Assembly (NCBI GenBank): GCA_943329505.2
Contig: CALQED020000052.1
Location: 1-7,436, forward strand
Source of the DNA: Polynucleobacter meluiroseus
Lineage (GTDB): Bacteria > Pseudomonadota > Gammaproteobacteria > Burkholderiales > Burkholderiaceae
Direction: 5' to 3'
DNA length: 7,436 bases
The notes under the pieces are model-generated. The model saw only the letters and a list, made by a program, of their open reading frames with translations, ran no database searches and was not told the DNA's origin. Each line of letters starts with the position of its first letter. Within the stretch, counting starts at the first letter, position 1. Of the stretch, positions 1-6,050 are shown piece by piece. The position numbers and the translations under genes are program-made.

Positions 1-299
1 CTAATCAGTGCTTGGTCAGCCATCAAGAGCGTATAGCCATCAGCCGAAGCTTTCGCTACTACATCCGTAGCGATGGTACTTCCGCCGCCACCACGATTTT
101 CAACGACGACTTGCTTTCCTAAGATCTCGGTTAACTGCGGCGCTAGAGTACGAGCAACCCCATCAGTCAAACCCCCAGGGGCATAACCCACCATTAATCG
201 AATCGACTTCTCTGGATAGCTTTGAGCACACACACAATTGATTGATCCCAGAAAAATCAAGGCGCTAGTGAACAATGCTTGAGACAAGAATCGATTCAT
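1..299 (-). CDS. Bug-family (TctC-like) tripartite tricarboxylate transporter receptor, N-terminal part
   Basis: Only the first 99 residues are present; the gene runs off the left edge. The ATG at 299 has AAGGA about 7 nt upstream, overlapping the stop of the cupin gene, so it is the last visible gene of the BKACE-cupin operon. Residues 1 to about 26 form a Sec signal peptide (MNRFLSQ, a hydrophobic core, then CVCAQ). The mature start SYPEKSIRLMVGYAPGG is the Bug family's first strand and ligand loop, followed by VVVENRGGGG (residues 64-73) and a variant of the usual APDGYT motif, SADGYTLL (85-92). Bug proteins are periplasmic binding proteins for carboxylates and related small molecules, working with TctA/TctB membrane subunits, none of which is in view. 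The ligand cannot be read from the sequence; being translationally linked to a keto-acid cleavage enzyme suggests a related acid. Confidence 0.93.
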   Translation of the reverse strand, partial: MNRFLSQALFTSALIFLGSINCVCAQSYPEKSIRLMVGYAPGGLTDGVARTLAPQLTEILGKQVVVENRGGGGSTIATDVVAKASADGYTLLMADQALI

Positions 300-307
300 G
301 ATGTTCC

Positions 308-880
308 TTAAAAGTGTTTTTTAATTTCAGGATCAAACTTGCCATCAATTAAGACAAAAAGCATTTTGCAGGGCTTGCCCGAACGATTGCTCCAGGCATG
401 ATTTGTCCCCCGCTCTACTAAAAAGTCACCTTGCTTCATAAGGCATTCTTCTTTGTCTAGCACCAAGTAAATCTCTCCCTCTAACACCACTGCATAATCC
501 ACGGTTTCAGTCCGATGCATCAGAGGATGCGTCCCTGCTTGATAGGTCGAGGCTTTATTAGTGCCCATTGCCCCAAAAACATCTTTGGCATCACCCTGCG
601 CTAATTTCTGCAGCCATTCTCCCTCAGGCCCAAATTCAATAATCCGAACAACCGTGCCATTTTTAGGTGGCTCTAATTGCAATGGGCGTGAGGTCGTGTC
701 GGGCGCATTATCTACGGGTACTGGCATGGCGTCGGTATGCCATAAGTCAGTTAAATAAAATCCAACTCTTTTGGGATTGGTATGCACAGATGGGGCAGCA
801 CCATCGTGTGTAACGATGGCCTTACCCTCTGCGTCATGACCTGTAACAATCCGACGAACGTAGCCTTTTGGGTGTTCCAT
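308..880 (-). CDS. Single-domain cupin protein
   Basis: A 190-residue protein with one conserved beta-barrel cupin domain in its C-terminal half. Motif 1 lies around residues 115-142 (GTHPLMHRTETVDYAVVLEG), giving H118, H122, E125 and possibly D128 as metal-site candidates. Motif 2 is GDFLVERGTNHAWSN at 151-165, with H161 as the last ligand. Residues 1-110 contain no motif I recognise. There is no signal peptide, so it is probably cytoplasmic. The ATG at 880 is preceded by AGGAAA, and the gene begins 9 nt after the BKACE stop, so the two are very likely co-translated. Cupins of this size include isomerases, dioxygenases, decarboxylases and ligand-binding proteins without catalysis. The function here is unknown; a step next to keto-acid cleavage in the same pathway is an inference from the operon. 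Confidence 0.9.
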   Translation of the reverse strand: MEHPKGYVRRIVTGHDAEGKAIVTHDGAAPSVHTNPKRVGFYLTDLWHTDAMPVPVDNAPDTTSRPLQLEPPKNGTVVRIIEFGPEGEWLQKLAQGDAKDVFGAMGTNKASTYQAGTHPLMHRTETVDYAVVLEGEIYLVLDKEECLMKQGDFLVERGTNHAWSNRSGKPCKMLFVLIDGKFDPEIKKHF

Positions 881-889
881 TAGGATTTC

Positions 890-1774
890 CTAAGTATTGT
901 TTTTCTTGAGGCCAAGCATGGCGCGCGCTTCATTAGAAGTCGCTAATTCTCCACCCATGTCTTTTACAATGCGATGGGCACGCTCAACCAACTGAGCATT
1001 GCTCTCGCAAAGGACACCTTTTTCAAGGTAAATATTGTCTTCCATACCAACACGAATATGGCCGCCATATAACCACGCTTGGGCAACGATCGGAAACTCT
1101 GCACGACTAATACCAAAGGCTGCCCACTTGGCACCCTCAGGCAATTGATCGCGCATGTAAAGCAAAGTAGCAGGATCAGTATTTAAGCCATACTTCACAC
1201 CCATTACAAAGGTATATAAACCTGGGCCTTCAAGTGTTCCGTCCTTGATTAAATCTTTTGCTAAATTCAAATCGCCGGTATCAAAAATCTCTAACTCAGG
1301 CATCACTCCAGCATCGCGGATCACCTTAGCCATCTTGCGCACATTACTCGGCGTGTTCATCACCACGTCAGGCCCAGAATTCATGGTATTTAAATCTAAG
1401 GAGCAAATGTCTGGTCTGAGTTTTGCGACATGCTCAACGCGCTTTAATGGATCACATAGGGTGGTACCAGGTGCAAACAATTTGGGATCTCCCTCGGTTG
1501 GTACAAACCTACCGCCAGGACCTGTTGTTAAATTGATAATGAGTTCTTTATTCTGCTTTTGTATTAGCTGGATTACCTCTGCATAATGATCAACTTCCAT
1601 GGATGGCTTACCTGTATCCGGATGGCGGACATGGATATGCACTACTGCTGCACCTGCATCAGCAGCGCCCAAGCATGAATCTGCAATTTGCTTTGGCGTG
1701 ATTGGAAGATAGGGAGTCATCTCTGGTTTTGTTAAATTACCTGTAACAGCACAAGTCAAAATTGTTTTGCTCAT
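890..1774 (-). CDS. Beta-keto acid cleavage enzyme (BKACE, DUF849; 3-keto-5-aminohexanoate cleavage protein family)
   Basis: The 294-residue length is typical of the family. BKACE enzymes are zinc-dependent TIM barrels that condense a beta-keto acid with acetyl-CoA and release acetoacetate plus a CoA thioester; Kce of lysine fermentation is the founding member. Visible family signatures are CAVTGN (8-13), the zinc-binding HIH at VVHIHVRHPDTG (H46, H48), NLTTGPGG (81-88) in the substrate region, LEIFDTG (161-167), and GGHIRVGMEDN (237-247), where E245 is the expected third metal ligand. No catalytic residue looks lost. The ATG at 1774 has AAGGAA about 6 nt upstream. It is first in an operon with the cupin and a Bug receptor, divergent from tetR, whose product is the likely regulator. 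The family covers many substrates, including 3-keto-5-aminohexanoate, 3-oxoadipate and dehydrocarnitine, so the kce name is not assigned. Confidence 0.95.
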   Translation of the reverse strand: MSKTILTCAVTGNLTKPEMTPYLPITPKQIADSCLGAADAGAAVVHIHVRHPDTGKPSMEVDHYAEVIQLIQKQNKELIINLTTGPGGRFVPTEGDPKLFAPGTTLCDPLKRVEHVAKLRPDICSLDLNTMNSGPDVVMNTPSNVRKMAKVIRDAGVMPELEIFDTGDLNLAKDLIKDGTLEGPGLYTFVMGVKYGLNTDPATLLYMRDQLPEGAKWAAFGISRAEFPIVAQAWLYGGHIRVGMEDNIYLEKGVLCESNAQLVERAHRIVKDMGGELATSNEARAMLGLKKNNT

Positions 1775-1821
1775 CGCGTTTCCTTTTGTTAAAGTGATTT
1801 GAAATTAGTTAGAAAAAAATA
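1775..1821. promoter_or_regulatory. Short divergent promoter region, tetR versus BKACE operon
   Basis: Both start codons and both promoters must fit in or extend out of these 47 bp. On the minus side AAGGAA serves BKACE, whose promoter must lie under or within the tetR start; the only hexamers there are weak (TAATTT at 1807-1802). On the plus side TTGTTA (1786-1791) and TAGAAA (1810-1815), 18 bp apart, are each 4 of 6 to consensus. Such compression implies that one bound repressor controls both genes. Confidence 0.4.
1792..1810. promoter_or_regulatory. Candidate TetR operator in the tetR/BKACE divergent gap
   Basis: AAGTGATTTGAAATTAGTT is an imperfect inverted repeat centred on position 1801; 7 of 9 base pairs match across the dyad. 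It lies near the middle of the 47-bp gap between the two divergent start codons. It also fills the spacer of a weak plus-strand promoter-like pair, TTGTTA (1786-1791) and TAGAAA (1810-1815). TetR regulators commonly bind such dyads and repress both themselves and the divergent operon. The gap is AT-rich, so the symmetry could be chance. Confidence 0.35.
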
Positions 1822-2481
1822 ATGATTAAAAAAGTACGCCCACATACGAGCAATACAACCGCTACACGCTTGCTTGACATTGCAGAAGCTTTGTTTTCTG
1901 AGCATGGCTATGCCATCACTACGGTGCGCGATATTGCTACCCGCGCTAAGGTAAATCAAGCCTTGATTAGCTACCACTTTCAAAATAAAAAGGGCTTGTT
2001 TAACGCCGTATTTGAGAGACGCGCCAGCATTATTCTTGAAGAGCGTAATACGCTGCTGAGCGAAGCCAAAGTAAGAGCAAAAAATAAGCCCATTCCCTTG
2101 CGCGAATTGATCTACGCGTTTATTTACCCCCCTTTGCGTATGGCAAATGAGGATAAAGGCGGTAAAAGCTTTGTTAAGCTGCAAGCGCGACTTCACAATG
2201 AGCCTAAAAGTATTGAAAACGCATTGCGATCAAAGTTGTATGACAAAACTAGCCTACGCTTCATGGAAGAATTAAAACTAACACTTCCTAAATTAAGTGA
2301 AGAATCGATTTCCTGGCGATTAATTTTTGTCATGGGCTTATATTTATACGTTGCTTCCAATACTGGACGTATTGAAGTGATCTCAAAGGGTCGGTGCAAG
2401 GGTGGAAACCTGACGCAAGCTATTCCTGAAATTCTGGATTTTTGCGAGCAAGGTTTCCTAGCTCCGCCTACTCAACCTTAG
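1822..2481 (+). CDS. TetR/AcrR-family transcriptional regulator
   Basis: A 219-residue regulator with the standard N-terminal TetR DNA-binding domain: LLDIAEALFSEHGYAITTV (17-35), then the helix-turn-helix at about 34-53, ending in the family signature NQALISYHFQNKKGLFNAVF (45-64). The all-helical remainder is the ligand-binding and dimerisation domain. Its pattern of basic and leucine residues after the DNA-binding domain (ERRASIILEERNTLL, and PLRELIYAFIYPPLRMA) resembles TetR proteins carrying the TetR_C_30-type C-terminal domain, a recollection without alignment. The gene is divergent from the BKACE operon and convergent with a Bug receptor gene. No Shine-Dalgarno sequence precedes the ATG (only an A-run), and the promoter-like hexamers would place transcription start at about the ATG, so a leaderless mRNA is possible. 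The likely effector is a substrate or CoA intermediate of the neighbouring pathway. Confidence 0.93.
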   Translation: MIKKVRPHTSNTTATRLLDIAEALFSEHGYAITTVRDIATRAKVNQALISYHFQNKKGLFNAVFERRASIILEERNTLLSEAKVRAKNKPIPLRELIYAFIYPPLRMANEDKGGKSFVKLQARLHNEPKSIENALRSKLYDKTSLRFMEELKLTLPKLSEESISWRLIFVMGLYLYVASNTGRIEVISKGRCKGGNLTQAIPEILDFCEQGFLAPPTQP

Positions 2482-3463
2482 CCCCAACCGCTTTCACGAT
2501 TTGCGCCCAACGGTTGACTTCTTCCTTCATGTACTCGTTAGCCTGCTGAAGATTGCCGCTCATCACAACCAAGCCGGCCTTATCCATCTGTTCTCTTACT
2601 TCAGGCATCTGCAATACGGTATTTACTGCTTGATTCATCTTCAGAATAATATCGTTTGGCGTTTTGATCGGAGCCATCATTGCTGACCAGGTGTAATCCT
2701 TAATCTGTGGATAGCCGAGCTCAACTAAAGTAGGTACCTCAGGTAAATTTGGTGAGCGCTTATCACTTGAGATTGCCAAAATACGAACCTTACCCTGCTT
2801 TGAGAATTGGTACACGCCTGCAACCGCTGTGCAAGCAATCGGAGTCTCTCCACCTACGACCGCCATTGAAGCAGGACCAGCACCTTTATATGGGATATGG
2901 TTAATATCTTGTTTCCACTGTATGCGAAAAACATTCTCACAAGTTAAATGGGGTGTGGTTCCATACCCAGGACTTGAATAAGACATCTTATTTTTAGAAG
3001 CATATTCCCTCAGCTCCGCTAATGTTTTTACGGGAACAGCCTCGTTCACGCTGATCACATTAGCTTGCGTAGAAACAAAAGCAACAGGGACAAAATCCTT
3101 GTCAGGACTGTAGCCTGCCGCAGATCCATATAGAGCTGGATTCACTGCAAACGCCGCAGAATTAACTAAAAAGGTATATCCATCTGGAGCAGAATTGACT
3201 ACGAGTTGTGCGGCAACATTACCACCAGCACCTGCCTTATTTTCAACAAACACTGACTGCTTCAAGATCTCCCCAAGCTTAGGGGCAATAATGCGCGCAG
3301 TCATATCGGTTGGTCCGCCAGGAGGAAAACCGACTACCAATTTAATAGGTTTATCAGGATAGGCCGCCCAAGCAGTCCCCGCCAAAACACCCAAAGCCCC
3401 TAGTAGACCCAGTTGAAATCCCTTACGGATAAAACCTTGCACATGACGAGTAGAAAAATACAT
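2468..3463 (-). CDS. Bug-family (TctC-like) tripartite tricarboxylate transporter receptor
   Basis: A full-length 331-residue receptor. It has a Sec signal peptide with a basic start (RHVQGFIRKGF), a hydrophobic core and AWA cleavage at about residue 33. The mature protein opens with AYPDKPIKLVVGFPPGG. Family motifs follow: VFVENKAGAGGN (71-82), APDGYTFLV (92-100), a DF-P-VAF segment (123-129), INHIPYKGAGPA (187-198), GKVRILAISS (224-233) and LPEVPTLVELG (240-250). The ATG at 3463 has GGAG 5 nt upstream. The gene follows the cyclase gene by 52 bp with no convincing terminator between, so they probably form one operon. It presumably captures a carboxylated ligand in the periplasm. Its last 14 bp overlap the end of tetR on the other strand. 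Orphan here: no TctA/TctB subunits are visible. Confidence 0.95.
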   Translation of the reverse strand: MYFSTRHVQGFIRKGFQLGLLGALGVLAGTAWAAYPDKPIKLVVGFPPGGPTDMTARIIAPKLGEILKQSVFVENKAGAGGNVAAQLVVNSAPDGYTFLVNSAAFAVNPALYGSAAGYSPDKDFVPVAFVSTQANVISVNEAVPVKTLAELREYASKNKMSYSSPGYGTTPHLTCENVFRIQWKQDINHIPYKGAGPASMAVVGGETPIACTAVAGVYQFSKQGKVRILAISSDKRSPNLPEVPTLVELGYPQIKDYTWSAMMAPIKTPNDIILKMNQAVNTVLQMPEVREQMDKAGLVVMSGNLQQANEYMKEEVNRWAQIVKAVGAKVE

Positions 3464-3515
3464 TTTGTCTCCAATCCAATAGTGATGGAATCTAACTTTT
3501 AAGCTAGCTTGTCTC

Positions 3516-4481
3516 TTATTTAATTGCCAAGGGGTTGGTTGGCGAACCTACTGCACCCGTAATAGGAATAGCAGGAGCGACAAACATAAACTCATAAATA
3601 CCATCTGCGGCACAGTCATCAGCGATATCTTTGAGATAAAAAATTTCACCCATCGTCATACCCATAATCGGGATCGTAATCCAATGCCATGGCTGATTGA
3701 TGCCGGCCTCTGATTCATTGGGACGAACTTCGCATCCCCATGTATCACTAGCCAATGCTGCTAACTCTGTCCGCTGAATCCATTCAAGTGTTTCAAAGGC
3801 AAATCCAGGGGCATCACCACCAGGATATCCATCCCAGCTACCCGCTTTAATTTTGTCTTCCATCTGACCAGTGCGCACAATAATGTAATCACCGCGCTTG
3901 ATTTCAATGCCCTGTTTCTTTGCAGTGTCATCTAGGTCCTGGCAGGTAATACCGTAGCCATCTGGCAAACAATCCATACCTTTGGCTCTTGCGACATCTA
4001 GCAAAATGCCTCGGCCAACCATCTTAGCCTTGGTTTTTTCAATGCCACATTTGGCTGCGCCAGCTGAAGATACTTCGCGGCAATCGTAGCCGTTGTACAT
4101 ATAGTTCTCATAAAAGACATGCCCTAAGCCATCCCACTGAGTTCCACATTGCAGTGGCATCACTACCATGTCATCTGCAGCGCGAATTCCCCGCTTATCC
4201 AATACTCCTGAATAAGCATCTGTTCCGGTACGCAGCATGGTGTGAACTGGATTGATGCGGCCCATTGAAGGATATTTTGTTTTAGCGCCTTGAGGGCCGC
4301 TGCTATCAAAATTTAAAGCCAACGATATGACCTTGCCTTTACGTACTAATTGCGCTGCCGCAATGATGTCTTCTGGGCTAGTGAAATTGAGAGTACCAAT
4401 TTCATCATCAGGGCCCCATTTACCCCAATTTTTGTATTTTTCAGATGCAGCCGTCAAATCAGCACGATTAATTTTTTTCAT
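3516..4481 (-). CDS. Cyclase-family protein (PF04199, putative metal-dependent hydrolase) with variant metal motif
   Basis: Belongs to the family of kynurenine formamidase KynB and isatin hydrolase, metal enzymes that hydrolyse amide or lactam bonds; some members are called cyclases from polyketide work. In the 325-residue numbering from the GTG at 4493, the signature HxGTHxDxPxH reads QCGTQWDGLGH (115-125): both leading histidines are glutamine, while D121 and H125 remain. Other family elements are RGDYIIVRTG (200-209), DTWGCEVRP (250-258), H270 in NQPWHW, and E283 in MGMTMGEIF. There is no signal peptide. The ATG at 4481 (321 residues, MKKINRADL) is preferred because GGAG lies 3 nt upstream; the GTG at 4493 has no separate ribosome site. 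It heads an operon with a Bug receptor and starts next to a promoter and palindrome. The substrate is unknown. Confidence 0.92.
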   Translation of the reverse strand: MKKINRADLTAASEKYKNWGKWGPDDEIGTLNFTSPEDIIAAAQLVRKGKVISLALNFDSSGPQGAKTKYPSMGRINPVHTMLRTGTDAYSGVLDKRGIRAADDMVVMPLQCGTQWDGLGHVFYENYMYNGYDCREVSSAGAAKCGIEKTKAKMVGRGILLDVARAKGMDCLPDGYGITCQDLDDTAKKQGIEIKRGDYIIVRTGQMEDKIKAGSWDGYPGGDAPGFAFETLEWIQRTELAALASDTWGCEVRPNESEAGINQPWHWITIPIMGMTMGEIFYLKDIADDCAADGIYEFMFVAPAIPITGAVGSPTNPLAIK

Positions 4482-4508
4482 TGTCTCCGCCACCTTATAT
4501 CGCTATTA

Positions 4509-4524
4509 TTAAACAGTTGTTTAA
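4509..4524. promoter_or_regulatory. 16-bp palindrome, candidate operator of the cyclase-Bug operon
   Basis: TTAAACAGTTGTTTAA has perfect 7-bp arms (TTAAACA and TGTTTAA) around a 2-bp centre, the shape of many TetR-type operators. It starts 28 nt upstream of the preferred cyclase ATG and directly abuts the promoter-like -10 hexamer on the minus strand, so a bound dimer would block transcription start. It does not resemble the dyad at 1792-1810, so the protein that binds it need not be the TetR encoded in this window. Confidence 0.5.
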
Positions 4525-4551
4525 ATTATCAGTGAAATGAAATTGTGTCAA
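4525..4551 (-). promoter_or_regulatory. Candidate sigma-70 promoter for the cyclase-Bug operon
   Basis: Read on the minus strand, a perfect TTGACA (4551-4546) is followed after 15 bp by GATAAT (4530-4525), 5 of 6 to the -10 consensus. The spacer is short; an alternative is TAATTT at 17 bp spacing (4528-4523), a weaker hexamer. Either choice puts transcription start inside or just beyond the palindrome at 4509-4524 and leaves a leader of about 35 nt before the cyclase ATG. Confidence 0.45.
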
Positions 4552-4721
4552 TAGTCAAATTGAATACCCCCTATTCCATTAGGCCTAGAGCTACAAAGTA
4601 GTGAATTGAAGGTAAATCTCTTCAAAACGAGAGCTCTAAGGGATAACCCGAAATGAAATAAATACATTCATCATTAGAAAAAGTTTTGTCATATAAGAAA
4701 AATTCAATTTGGGAGACATTT

Positions 4722-4757
4722 ATGAAGCGACTATCGATGGATTCCATTTCCGAATAG
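4722..4757 (+). CDS. Possible 11-residue leader ORF upstream of the amidohydrolase
   Basis: ATG at 4722 preceded at a normal distance by a strong GGGAG (4711-4715) encodes MKRLSMDSISE and stops at TAG. It shares its frame with the amidohydrolase, and the 60 bp from the TAG to the amidohydrolase ATG contain no further stop in that frame. It could be a translated leader, a decayed original N-terminus of the amidohydrolase, or chance. Composition gives no attenuation signal (no run of one amino acid, no terminator after it). Confidence 0.2.
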   Translation: MKRLSMDSISE

Positions 4758-4817
4758 CTCTTAAAAAAACAGCAGTATGTAGTGAGTCCGAAAACCATCA
4801 AGATTGGAGAGTCGTAT

Positions 4818-5909
4818 ATGAATAATCGTAGATCCTTTTTAAAAACATCCGGTAGAGCACTTGGTGGATTGTTTTTTTGCGGTTGCGGCCTCTCGCATGC
4901 CGCAGATATCCAACCAAAACGTGTGACCCCCGTTTTCATTAATGGTAAGCGCGTCAAAACCATTGATACCCATACCCACTGCATGTTCCAAGATGCTATT
5001 GATTTGATGGGCGAGGAAGCCAAATCTGTTCCACCACCGACTAAGGGAGTCCCTGAACACTTCATTAAAATTAATGAGCGGATTCAGGCTATGGACGCAC
5101 AAGGAATTGATCTGCAAGTGCTCAGCGTCAACCCCTTCTGGTATCGCAAAGATAAAGATACTGCTGCTGAAATCTGTCGTCTCAATAATCTGCACCTTGC
5201 CGAACTTTGTGCACTTCGACCTGATAAGTTTGCGGCATTTGCTTCGTTAACGATGCAGTTTCCTGAATTGGCGGTTGAGCAGTTAGAGTATGCAGTCAAA
5301 AAACAAGGGCTTAAGGGTGCGGCCATTGGTGGTAGCGTTTTAGGCGATGACTTTGCTAACCCAAAATACCATCCAGTACTTGCAAAAGCGCAAGAGCTTA
5401 ATGTCACTCTGTTTATTCACCCCCAAAGTACTCCTCAACTTGCTCAGCGCTTTAAAGGCAACGGCTGGATGTCGAACGTTGTTGGTAACCCTCTAGATAC
5501 CACCATTGCACTTCAGCATCTGATTTATGAAGGGGTATTAGATAAATATCCACAATTAAAAATATTGGCAGCACATGGTGGTGGATTCCTGGGCTCTTAT
5601 GCTCCCCGCATGGATCATAGTTGCTTTGTTTCTCCCCAGAATTGCGATCCTAATATTGTGCTAAAGAAAAAACCAACGGAATATCTGAAGCAACTCTATT
5701 TTGATTCACTCGTCTTTACACCAGAAGCGCTTGGATATTTAGTGTCGCAAGTTGGCGCAAGCCAAGTTGTCATTGGCACTGATCACCCAATTCCTTGGGA
5801 AGAGTTTCCAGTTGAGCGAGTAATGGCAACCAAAGGACTCAGCAATGCCGATCGAATTGGCATTCTTGGGGGTAATGCAGCCAAGCTATTAAATATTAAG
5901 CTTTCATGA
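4818..5909 (+). CDS. Tat-exported ACMSD-like amidohydrolase (amidohydrolase_2 family, possible decarboxylase)
   Basis: A 363-residue metal-dependent TIM barrel resembling aminocarboxymuconate-semialdehyde decarboxylase and gamma-resorcylate decarboxylase, which act on carboxylated rings or enol acids. The full metal set is visible: IDTHTH (H52, H54), FIHPQ (H201), AAHGGG (H253) and GTDHP (D322); YFDSLVFTPEAL (294-305) is also typical of ACMSD relatives. The N-terminus MNNRRSFLKTSGRALGG carries a twin-arginine motif, a hydrophobic stretch and a likely SHA cleavage site near residue 28, so a folded, metal-loaded enzyme is probably exported to the periplasm. The ATG at 4818 is chosen over an in-frame GTG at 4782 because GGAGA lies 7 nt before it and the Tat motif then sits at the extreme N-terminus. 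Transcribed alone, it ends at a strong terminator. The reaction (hydrolysis or decarboxylation) and substrate are unknown. Confidence 0.93.
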   Translation: MNNRRSFLKTSGRALGGLFFCGCGLSHAADIQPKRVTPVFINGKRVKTIDTHTHCMFQDAIDLMGEEAKSVPPPTKGVPEHFIKINERIQAMDAQGIDLQVLSVNPFWYRKDKDTAAEICRLNNLHLAELCALRPDKFAAFASLTMQFPELAVEQLEYAVKKQGLKGAAIGGSVLGDDFANPKYHPVLAKAQELNVTLFIHPQSTPQLAQRFKGNGWMSNVVGNPLDTTIALQHLIYEGVLDKYPQLKILAAHGGGFLGSYAPRMDHSCFVSPQNCDPNIVLKKKPTEYLKQLYFDSLVFTPEALGYLVSQVGASQVVIGTDHPIPWEEFPVERVMATKGLSNADRIGILGGNAAKLLNIKLS

Positions 5910-5941
5910 ACTAGCTTTGGTATTCCATATGCTAGACCGTC

Positions 5942-5968
5942 AAAAGCCACCCTAGGGTGGCTTTTTTT
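5942..5968. terminator. Rho-independent terminator, probably bidirectional
   Basis: GCCACC (5946-5951), loop CTAG, GGTGGC (5956-5961), with flanking A4 pairing to the start of a T7 run (5962-5968). The whole element is a perfect palindrome because the loop is itself symmetric. It lies 33 nt after the amidohydrolase stop. On the minus strand the same hairpin ends in TTTT and lies about 80 nt past the stop of the facing Bug gene, so it can end both transcripts. Confidence 0.93.
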
Positions 5969-6050
5969 ATAACACTTCAATATCAAATATTTGGACTAAC
6001 TTAAGGGCTCTCATTACGCTCAAGCATGCCTACGCATCATTTGCTATGAA

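Larger units (their letters stand above)
4482..4817. other. Divergent intergenic control region (336 bp)
   Basis: AT-rich non-coding stretch between the cyclase and amidohydrolase starts. The cyclase side (4509-4551) holds the promoter and palindrome listed separately. The amidohydrolase side holds a -10-like TATAAG at 4692-4697 with only a poor -35, then a GGGAG-led short ORF (4722-4757), then the GGAGA ribosome site at 4806-4810. The middle (about 4560-4680) shows only small hairpins such as GGGATAACCC (4640-4649) and the palindrome AGAGCTCT; no gene, repeat family or RNA is recognised there. Confidence 0.6.

Noticed and set aside
1789..2196. Minus-strand 135-codon frame inside tetR
   Set aside because: Antisense to a clear TetR DNA-binding domain; no family motif and no ribosome site.
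3501..3510. AAGCTAGCTT palindrome between the cyclase gene and its downstream Bug gene
   Set aside because: Weak stem with no usable loop and no T-run; unlikely to terminate, and no second copy seen.
4782..4817. Upstream GTG start for the amidohydrolase
   Set aside because: It would push the twin-arginine motif to residue 16 and has no ribosome site; the ATG at 4818 has GGAGA at good spacing.
4622..5065. Minus-strand open frame of 147 codons over the intergenic region and the amidohydrolase start
   Set aside because: It overlaps a gene with clear motifs and a ribosome site, has no recognisable domain, and much of it is antisense to the Tat signal and metal site.
5911..5935. CTAGC ... GCTAG inverted repeat just after the amidohydrolase stop
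   Set aside because: Five-base arms around a 15-nt loop with no T-run; the real terminator follows at 5942.
5984..5993. CAAATATTTG palindrome after the terminator
   Set aside because: Short, AT-only apart from its ends, located at the end of a gene with no promoter to control; probably chance.
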